DNA from: an uncultured Collinsella sp.
GTDB taxonomy: Bacteria; Actinomycetota; Coriobacteriia; Coriobacteriales; Coriobacteriaceae
Length of the DNA: 18,773 bases
Direction: 5' to 3'
Assembly (NCBI GenBank): GCA_900551195.1
Contig: URVD01000007.1
Coordinates: forward strand, 1 to 18,773
Under the pieces are notes generated by a model. The model searched no databases and was not told where the DNA came from. It worked only from the letters and a program-made list of their open reading frames with translations. Below are positions 13,314 through 18,773 of this stretch, one piece after another (within the stretch, counting starts at the first letter, position 1; each line of letters begins with the position of its first letter). A program made the translations under genes and the position numbers.

Positions 13314-15467
13314 ATGACCGAAGATATCCCCCTTGAAATCACTTCGAGCGACATGGCCAATCTGCCCATATTCATCGCCGTCCTTATCGTGGCCACCGTC
13401 GTCGTGCGCGTGTATTTTTCAATCAAACACAATGAAAAGCCGCCCATTGCCCGCGTCTTTTGGTGCGCGACGCTCCTCATCCCGCTCGGCGTGGTAGCTG
13501 CATGGATTACGAATCAATTGCTCGTAAATGAGGACAGTTCCCTATGGGTCCTTTCTTATTCGGCGCTCGGTGCTGCCGCCGTCATACTTCTTGTCGAGCC
13601 CTTGGTTTCGGGACTTATTGACCAAACCGATCTTGAGACGGGAACGGTTGCCTGTATTTGCCGTGACATCCTTGTCATCGCCGCTGTTTCAGCGCTCTCG
13701 TTCGTTTCACTCGAAATTGCCTGCAACGAAACGTTCTATCACATTCCCGCCAACTCATTCGGGTTTTCCGTCGGGCTGCTCGCGACGGTTCTGCTCTCCC
13801 TTTATCTGCTGGGACAGCGTCATGGGGGCGTCATGGCCCTCGTGCCCGTCGTCTGTTGCATCCTTGGCATTGCCGAGCACTTCGTCATAACGTTTAAAGG
13901 CGAAGCCATCCTGCCAAGCGATATCTTGGCCCTTGGCACTGCAATGGAAGTGAGCGAGGGATACGAGTTTACCTTTACCGCCGGAATCGTAACCTCTCTC
14001 GCCCTGCTGGAGATTTCCCTGGGGCTTCTTTCGCTTATCCGACCGCGAAAGCTCCGTACGCCCACCCATGTCTTCCCCGCAATCGCCGCTAACCTCTGCG
14101 CTTTTCTGCTAGTGACCGTTGTGGGGCTCTCGGGCTTTTCCAACATCGACTTGGAGCAGGCGCTGAATTTTGGATTTGACCGTTGGCAGCCCATCACCAC
14201 GTATGCGTCTCAGGGTTTTATCACTTCGTTCACCGAAATGGTCAACGAGTTGCCTATTGAGAGGCCCGAAGACTATACGCCCGATGAGGCGCAGAGCATC
14301 GAGCAGGAGCTCGCCGCCGTCTACGACAGCACATATGGCTCGAGCGAACAGCGCGCGGCGGCCGTTGCCCAGTTCAATGAAATCAAGCCGACGATTGTTG
14401 CCGTCATGAACGAGAGTTTTAGCGACCTTTCGTGCTTTGAGCAGCTCCAGGCGGCCGGGTACACCGGCCCCGCATTCTACAACTCGCTTCCCGACACACT
14501 TGTTCGCGGCACCATGCTCGCTTCGGTCGCCGGTGGCGGAACGGCGAACTCCGAATTCGAATTTTTGACCGGAGCGACAACGGCCTTTGTCGGATTAGGC
14601 AAAATCCCCTATCAGCTATATCAGATGAATGGTGTCAACAGCCTGGCAAAGGACCTTAAGGAGCTTGGGTATACCGCTACCGCTATGCACCCGCAAAACC
14701 CCGTCAACTACCATCGAGATAAAATCTATCAGCAGCTGGGCTTTGGAGACTTTCTTTCGATCGGCGATTTCGAAGGTGCGCCCTGTTACCATGCCGGCGT
14801 ATGCGACTACGCCACCTACGACAAGATACTCGACCTGCTTAGAACCGACGAAGCGCCGCAGTTCATCTTTGACGTCACGATGCAAAATCACGGCGGCTAC
14901 GACTATGGCACCGTTCCCGCCGAGGAGCTGACAAACTATTGGGTCGAGGGAGCCAGCGAGGGCGCCAATAGCGCGCTCAACACCTATCTTACCTGCATCA
15001 ACGCATCCGACCGGGACCTCGAGTACTTTATCAACGAGCTCCGCAATATCGGCAGACCGGTTGTTCTTGTCTTTTTTGGCGACCATCAGCCGAGCGCCGC
15101 AACGACTCTCAACGACGAGCTGTACCCTCAGGAAGATACGGCAAGCCACGCTTTCCGTATCTATCAGTCGACATATTTCGTCTGGGCTAACTATGAAATC
15201 GCCGGCAATACCGAGCTCAACGTCTACGACACCGTCGGGGCAAACGAGATTGCAGCCATTACCCTTAATAAGATCGGCGCCCCGCTCACCAATTACCAAA
15301 AGGCCCTGCTTGCGACAAGGTCAGATGTGCCCACCATCAATGTCGCCGGCTACCTTGGTGCCGACGGGCTGCGCTACGACTTGGAATCTGAAGACAGCCC
15401 ATACGCCTCGACGATCGACAAGCTGCAGCGCATGCAATACCTCGAGTTCGCCAGCAAAGTTCAGTAA
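13314..15467 (+). CDS. LTA synthase family membrane protein (sulfatase-fold phosphoglycerol transferase type)
   Basis: Membrane-anchored enzyme of the alkaline-phosphatase/sulfatase superfamily whose characterised relatives transfer glycerol phosphate from phosphatidylglycerol to build lipoteichoic acid or decorate glycans. The ATG at 13314 has AGAGGA seven bases ahead, giving 717 residues. The first 275 residues hold about seven or eight membrane segments (near 18-36, 49-67, 78-98, 117-137, 147-167, 173-193, 222-243, 253-272), more than the five of staphylococcal LtaS. A loop GEAILPSDILALGTA (196-210) resembles one seen in the longer-membrane branch of the family. The outward catalytic domain shows VAVMNESFSD (metal ligand Glu367), GGGTANSEFEFLTG with likely nucleophile Thr410, FDVTMQNHGGYDYG (519-532) and FFGDHQPS (metal ligands Asp590, His591). 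It is transcribed divergently from uvrA. The family is clear; the polymer made is unknown. Confidence 0.88.
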   Translation: MTEDIPLEITSSDMANLPIFIAVLIVATVVVRVYFSIKHNEKPPIARVFWCATLLIPLGVVAAWITNQLLVNEDSSLWVLSYSALGAAAVILLVEPLVSGLIDQTDLETGTVACICRDILVIAAVSALSFVSLEIACNETFYHIPANSFGFSVGLLATVLLSLYLLGQRHGGVMALVPVVCCILGIAEHFVITFKGEAILPSDILALGTAMEVSEGYEFTFTAGIVTSLALLEISLGLLSLIRPRKLRTPTHVFPAIAANLCAFLLVTVVGLSGFSNIDLEQALNFGFDRWQPITTYASQGFITSFTEMVNELPIERPEDYTPDEAQSIEQELAAVYDSTYGSSEQRAAAVAQFNEIKPTIVAVMNESFSDLSCFEQLQAAGYTGPAFYNSLPDTLVRGTMLASVAGGGTANSEFEFLTGATTAFVGLGKIPYQLYQMNGVNSLAKDLKELGYTATAMHPQNPVNYHRDKIYQQLGFGDFLSIGDFEGAPCYHAGVCDYATYDKILDLLRTDEAPQFIFDVTMQNHGGYDYGTVPAEELTNYWVEGASEGANSALNTYLTCINASDRDLEYFINELRNIGRPVVLVFFGDHQPSAATTLNDELYPQEDTASHAFRIYQSTYFVWANYEIAGNTELNVYDTVGANEIAAITLNKIGAPLTNYQKALLATRSDVPTINVAGYLGADGLRYDLESEDSPYASTIDKLQRMQYLEFASKVQ

Positions 15468-15481
15468 GCCCGCCCATTCGC

Positions 15482-15516
15482 TTGGGCCCATCGTATTGCA
15501 AGCACGCTCGGCCCAA
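15482..15516 (+). terminator. Possible weak stem-loop after the LTA-synthase-type gene
   Basis: TTGGGCC (15482-15488) and GGCCCAA (15510-15516) are perfect seven-base arms around a 21-base loop, 14 bases past the stop. No thymine run follows, so intrinsic termination is uncertain. Confidence 0.3.
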
Positions 15517-15527
15517 ACGCATCGCAA

Positions 15528-15557
15528 ATGACTCCCGCTCGCAAACGAGGGTACAAT
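15528..15557 (+). promoter_or_regulatory. Candidate promoter of the Mrp-type gene
   Basis: ATGACT (15528-15533, four of six to TTGACA) and TACAAT (15552-15557, five of six to TATAAT) are separated by 18 bases. Transcription would start near 15564. The roughly 50-base leader then holds a small GGGGC/GCCCC hairpin with a TCCG loop (15577-15590) before the ribosome site AAAGGAG. Confidence 0.5.
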
Positions 15558-15612
15558 GACGCTCGTGTCACATCACGGGGCTCCGGCCCCAACATATACA
15601 AAGGAGTCATAC

Positions 15613-16443
15613 ATGGGTTGCGAGCACGCACAGGCCGCCGGCGGACAAACGTCGCCGTCGCAATTTGAGGAGAACACACTGTCCGAGGTCAAACGCGTCA
15701 TCGCCGTGCTTTCCGGCAAGGGCGGTGTCGGCAAGTCGTTTGTCACCGGTGCCATCGCCACCGAGCTTGCCCGTCACGGCCACAAGGTCGGCGTCCTCGA
15801 TGCCGACATCACCGGTCCCTCTATCCCCAAAATGTTCGGTATGAGCGGACGCCACGTCCATGCCCTTGGCAACCTTATGCTGCCCGAAATCTCCGAGCAC
15901 GGCGTCAAGGTCATGAGCTCCAACCTTCTGCTCCAAAACGAGACCGACCCCGTCCTTTGGCGCGGTCCGGTCATCGCAGGCGCCATTAGGCAGTTCTGGA
16001 GCGAGACCTCGTGGGGCCCCATCGACTACCTGCTGGTCGACATGCCTCCGGGAACAGGCGACGTCGCGCTCACCGTCTTCCAGTCGCTGCCCGTCGACGG
16101 CATCGTCATCGTCACGAGCCCGCAGGATCTGGTCTCGATGATCGTCGCCAAGGCGGTCAACATGGCCGAGAAGATGAACGTCCCCATTCTGGGCATTGTC
16201 GAGAACATGAGCTATATTGAGTGTCCCGACTGCGGCAAGAAGATCGAGGTCTTTGGCAAGAGCAAGCTCCCCGAGGTCGCAGAGCGCTATAACCTCGACA
16301 TCTTGGGCCAGCTTCCCATTAATCCGGCACTCGCCGAGGCCTGCGATAAGGGCGAGGTCGAGACCGCACTGCCCGATGGCATGTTGCCCAAGGCAGTCTC
16401 TGCCGTCGAGGCCATTACCCCGCACGAGACCGACGAGGCCTAA
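15613..16443 (+). CDS. mrp: Mrp/ApbC/NBP35-type P-loop ATPase (iron-sulfur carrier family)
   Basis: Cytoplasmic ATPase of the MinD/Mrp class, implicated in carrying or assembling Fe-S clusters for target proteins. The ATG at 15613 is preceded by AAAGGAG, giving 276 residues. Features are the deviant Walker A KGGVGKS (36-42), DADITGPSIPKMFGM (63-77), LLVDMPPGTGD (140-150), SPQDLVSM (169-176), and the conserved CxxC (Cys204-Pro-Asp-Cys207), which in dimers of this family holds a bridging cluster. The N-terminus MGCEHAQ carries a single cysteine, not the four-cysteine cluster site of eukaryotic NBP35. Its TAA abuts the GTG of the next gene, so the two are co-translated. The promoter lies in the 145-base upstream gap. 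Confidence 0.9.
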   Translation: MGCEHAQAAGGQTSPSQFEENTLSEVKRVIAVLSGKGGVGKSFVTGAIATELARHGHKVGVLDADITGPSIPKMFGMSGRHVHALGNLMLPEISEHGVKVMSSNLLLQNETDPVLWRGPVIAGAIRQFWSETSWGPIDYLLVDMPPGTGDVALTVFQSLPVDGIVIVTSPQDLVSMIVAKAVNMAEKMNVPILGIVENMSYIECPDCGKKIEVFGKSKLPEVAERYNLDILGQLPINPALAEACDKGEVETALPDGMLPKAVSAVEAITPHETDEA

Positions 16444-17715
16444 GTGAACACGAGCGCCTTCTATGACGTCCTGGTAATCGGCGGCGGGGCTTCAGGCCTC
16501 GCCGCCGCCATTACGGCCGCACGCGCTGGCAAAAGCGTCTGCATCGTTGAGCGCGATGTCGCCTGCGGCCTTAAGCTCCTTGCGACCGGCAACGGCCGCT
16601 GCAACCTCTCCAACGAATCGATTGATCCACAGCGGTATAACCACCCCGCATTCGTCGAATCCGTCATGGGCCCCCAGCCCGAACAAGAGCTTATGGGTTT
16701 CTTCTCCTCGCTGGGCATCATGACAACCTCCGAGGAAGGCCGGCTGTACCCGCGCTCCCTTCGCGCCGAATCGGTGCGCGACGCGCTTCTCAATGTTTGC
16801 GACCGCCTGGGTATCACCTTAATCTGCGGAGCCAACGTTGCCTCGGCACACAAAACTTCCGAAGGCTGGGCACTCCAAATAGACCGTCCGGCGCGGGCGC
16901 TCAAGGCAAAAAAGCACGACGACCGAAAATCGGAGCTCCGCTCGCTTCGGAAAGCGCTCGCCGATGTCCCTCGCAAGAACGAGGCCCTGCAGGCACATGC
17001 CGTAATTATCGCCACGGGCGGCAACCCCACCGGTATCGCCGATACGTTTAGCCTCCCCCTCACTTCGCTGCGCCCCATCATCTGCCCCGTATCGGCAACG
17101 GTCGTTGGCGATCGGGCGGCACTCAAGACGTTGGATGGCCTGCGCGTCCGCGCCCGCTTGACGCTCGCCCGCAATCATAATGAGCTCTGGCACGAAGACG
17201 GTGAAGTCCTGTTTCGAGCCTTCGGTATCTCGGGCGTCGCTGTCTTCAACCTCTCCCGTCGTATCCAGCGCGGCGATACGATCCTGCTCGACGTTTTCCC
17301 CGACCTCTCCAAAGACGAGCTGCTCGATATGCTCAACCGGCGCGTTAAGCTGCTCGGCGGCTTTTCGCCCCGCGATCCCCGTTGGCTCGACGGCATGCTC
17401 GCCCCGCAACTCTCCCGCGTCGTCTGCACGACGTTCGAGCAGTGCCATCCAGGCTCCAACGATGTCATCCACCTGGTCTCAATCCTCAAACACTTTAAGT
17501 TGCTCGTCGAGGGAACAGCCGAGGAGCGCTCGGCGCAGGTCACGCGTGGTGGCGTATCTGTCGAGAGCATCTCAATACCCAGTCTACGCGCGCGCAGCGT
17601 TGTCGACGCTCCGCTTTACGTTTGCGGTGAAGCGCTCGACATCGACGCCGATTGCGGAGGCTTTAACCTTGCGTGGGCCTGGCTCTCGGGCATTCGCGCT
17701 GCAAGCAGCCTGTAG
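16444..17715 (+). CDS. BaiN/HI0933-family FAD-dependent oxidoreductase
   Basis: A 423-residue flavoprotein of the group annotated as aminoacetone oxidase or BaiN-like; the substrate is unknown. The start is a GTG directly after the upstream TAA, with GAGG six bases ahead. The FAD-binding GGGASG (13-18) leads the Rossmann fold, then the family motif TGNGRCNLSN (48-57). The mid-domain has GEVLFRAFGISGVAVFNLSR (253-272), and the C-terminal FAD contact has VTRGGV (367-372) with GEALDIDADCGGFN (395-408). A highly charged segment (148-181) interrupts the first domain before IIATGG (188-193), and the region after ATGG is shortened relative to the common STGDG-containing form. It probably shares a transcript with the Mrp-type gene, which may hint at a link to Fe-S or redox metabolism, though this is inference. 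Confidence 0.9.
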   Translation: MNTSAFYDVLVIGGGASGLAAAITAARAGKSVCIVERDVACGLKLLATGNGRCNLSNESIDPQRYNHPAFVESVMGPQPEQELMGFFSSLGIMTTSEEGRLYPRSLRAESVRDALLNVCDRLGITLICGANVASAHKTSEGWALQIDRPARALKAKKHDDRKSELRSLRKALADVPRKNEALQAHAVIIATGGNPTGIADTFSLPLTSLRPIICPVSATVVGDRAALKTLDGLRVRARLTLARNHNELWHEDGEVLFRAFGISGVAVFNLSRRIQRGDTILLDVFPDLSKDELLDMLNRRVKLLGGFSPRDPRWLDGMLAPQLSRVVCTTFEQCHPGSNDVIHLVSILKHFKLLVEGTAEERSAQVTRGGVSVESISIPSLRARSVVDAPLYVCGEALDIDADCGGFNLAWAWLSGIRAASSL

Positions 17716-17725
17716 CCGCGCAGTC

Positions 17726-17731
17726 TATAAT
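17726..17731 (+). promoter_or_regulatory. Perfect -10 hexamer upstream of the last gene
   Basis: TATAAT lies 11 bases past the preceding stop codon. The -35 region (around 17703-17708) is a poor match, so strength is uncertain. Transcription would begin near 17738, just ahead of the stem-loop at 17746. Confidence 0.4.
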
Positions 17732-17745
17732 CAAAAACGCATTCG

Positions 17746-17777
17746 GGCCGTCTGGGATACCGGACGGCCTCTTTCTT
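17746..17777 (+). terminator. Strong intrinsic terminator or leader attenuator
   Basis: GGCCGTCTGG and CCGGACGGCC form a 10-bp stem (one G-U pair) closed by a GATA tetraloop, followed by TCTTTCTT. It probably ends the mrp-flavoprotein transcript. Because the ribosome site of the next gene starts only a few bases later, it also lies inside that gene's leader if the promoter is the TATAAT just upstream. Confidence 0.75.
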
Positions 17778-17795
17778 GCCTCTAAGGAGACCTCG

Positions 17796-18773
17796 ATGAT
17801 CGAAATCACCCAAGTCAACGCGTCGCTCGATGAAGCCGGCGATGAAAATGCCTGTCTCATTGTTGGCAAGCGAGTCGCCAAGCGCGTCCTACGTTGCAAG
17901 GACTCCGAAATCAAGTCCATCGAGCTCCACCGCAAGTCAATCGACGCTCGCAAAAAACGAGACGTCCATTTTATCCTGAGCTTTCGTGTTGAGCTGACTA
18001 GTCCCCACCTCGAGCGAGAAGCGGTCGACAGCGTCGCCGAGCGTGACCGCTCACGCGTACGCGCGATAGAAGACGATGAGCCTTCATTCCCCTCCCCCGC
18101 CTCCGACGCACCTCAAGAACGCCCTGTCGTTGTCGGCGCCGGATGCGCCGGCCTTTTCGCTGCGCTTACGCTCGCCGAAGCAGGTCTTAAGCCCTTGCTC
18201 ATCGAGCGCGGCGACCCGGCATTTCGCCGCTCGCATGCGATCGACCTCTTTCTAAAGGAGCGCATCCTCGACCCCGAGAGCAATATCCAGTTTGGTCTGG
18301 GCGGCGCGGGGACCTTCTCGGACGGCAAGCTCAATACGGGAACCAAAAATCCCGCCCATCGCCTTATCCTCGAAACCTTCGTCGAGGCGGGTGCGCCCCG
18401 CGATATTCTGTGGGATGCCAAGCCGCACATTGGCTCCGACATCCTTCCCACGGTTGTCACCGCTATATCCCAGCGCATCGAGCAGCTCGGAGGTGTCGTC
18501 CGTTATCGAACGAAGCTCGTCGACATTCGCATCGACGCGTCTGGCGCCATCACCGGTATTGATGTCCAATCGTCCCAAGACGCCGCTTACGAGTCAATCG
18601 AGACAAAGCACCTCATCCTCGCCTGCGGGCATTCTGCTCGCGATATTTTTGAGCTCCTTAAGGACCACAACGTGACCCTCGCACAAAAGACCTTTGCCAT
18701 GGGCGTTCGCATCGAGCATCCGCAGCGCGACATCGATCGAGCCCAATATGGAGCCTCGGCGGGACATCCAGCG
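17796..18773 (+). CDS. COG2509-like FAD-dependent dehydrogenase (partial, cut by window end)
   Basis: Starts at ATG 17796 with TAAGGAGA ahead and remains open for 326 codons to the window edge, so the C-terminus is missing. The first 105 residues form a separate basic N-terminal region, with KRVAKRVLR and RKSIDARKKRDVHFILSF, followed by a serine/proline-rich linker. A Rossmann FAD-binding site VVVGAGCAGLFAA (111-123) follows. The family motif NIQFGLGGAGTFSDGKLNTG (163-182), ILACGHSARDIF and FAMGVRIEHP identify the uncharacterised FAD-dependent dehydrogenase family COG2509. Its reaction is not known to me. It is unrelated in detail to the preceding BaiN-like flavoprotein although both bind FAD. 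The 80-base gap before it holds a stem-loop, so it may be separately regulated. Confidence 0.88.
   Translation, partial: MIEITQVNASLDEAGDENACLIVGKRVAKRVLRCKDSEIKSIELHRKSIDARKKRDVHFILSFRVELTSPHLEREAVDSVAERDRSRVRAIEDDEPSFPSPASDAPQERPVVVGAGCAGLFAALTLAEAGLKPLLIERGDPAFRRSHAIDLFLKERILDPESNIQFGLGGAGTFSDGKLNTGTKNPAHRLILETFVEAGAPRDILWDAKPHIGSDILPTVVTAISQRIEQLGGVVRYRTKLVDIRIDASGAITGIDVQSSQDAAYESIETKHLILACGHSARDIFELLKDHNVTLAQKTFAMGVRIEHPQRDIDRAQYGASAGHPA

Overview
The window is about 18.8 kb of GC-rich, densely packed chromosome carrying mostly housekeeping genes. The protein styles and gene neighbourhood resemble gut Coriobacteriia, most likely Collinsella or a close relative (Actinomycetota). That assignment is from recognition of protein style, not from a search or a marker gene. 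I saw no rRNA, tRNA, CRISPR array, insertion sequence, phage gene or other mobile element, and no clear new multi-gene system.

Region 1 (34-5606, all minus strand) is a dipeptide/oligopeptide ABC importer operon. In transcription order it encodes a Tat-type lipoprotein binding protein, a DppB-type permease, a single polypeptide fusing the DppC-type permease to the DppD-type ATPase, and a DppF-type ATPase. The last three genes are nearly contiguous. The binding-protein gene is set off by a 155-bp gap holding a GC-rich stem-loop and an 18-bp perfect palindrome. The 364-bp region upstream (5607-5970) holds nested inverted repeats that look regulatory.

Region 2 (5971-13120, minus strand) holds a ybaK-murJ-uvrC cluster preceded by uvrA. 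It therefore combines nucleotide excision repair (UvrA, UvrC), the lipid II flippase MurJ, and a Cys-tRNA(Pro) deacylase-type gene. The ybaK gene is split by a frameshift exactly where the family's conserved lysine should be encoded. A sequence resembling the actinobacterial LexA operator lies upstream of uvrA.

Region 3 (13314-18773, plus strand) starts divergently from uvrA. It encodes a membrane-anchored LTA-synthase-type sulfatase-fold enzyme, then an Mrp/ApbC-type P-loop ATPase directly abutting a BaiN/HI0933-type flavoprotein. After a strong stem-loop comes a second, unrelated flavoprotein (COG2509-like) that runs off the right edge of the window.

The points most worth a second look are the ybaK frameshift, the nested dyad region upstream of the binding protein, the spacer palindrome before the dppB-type gene, the altered Fe-S cysteine pattern in UvrC, and the promoter/stem-loop leader before the last gene.
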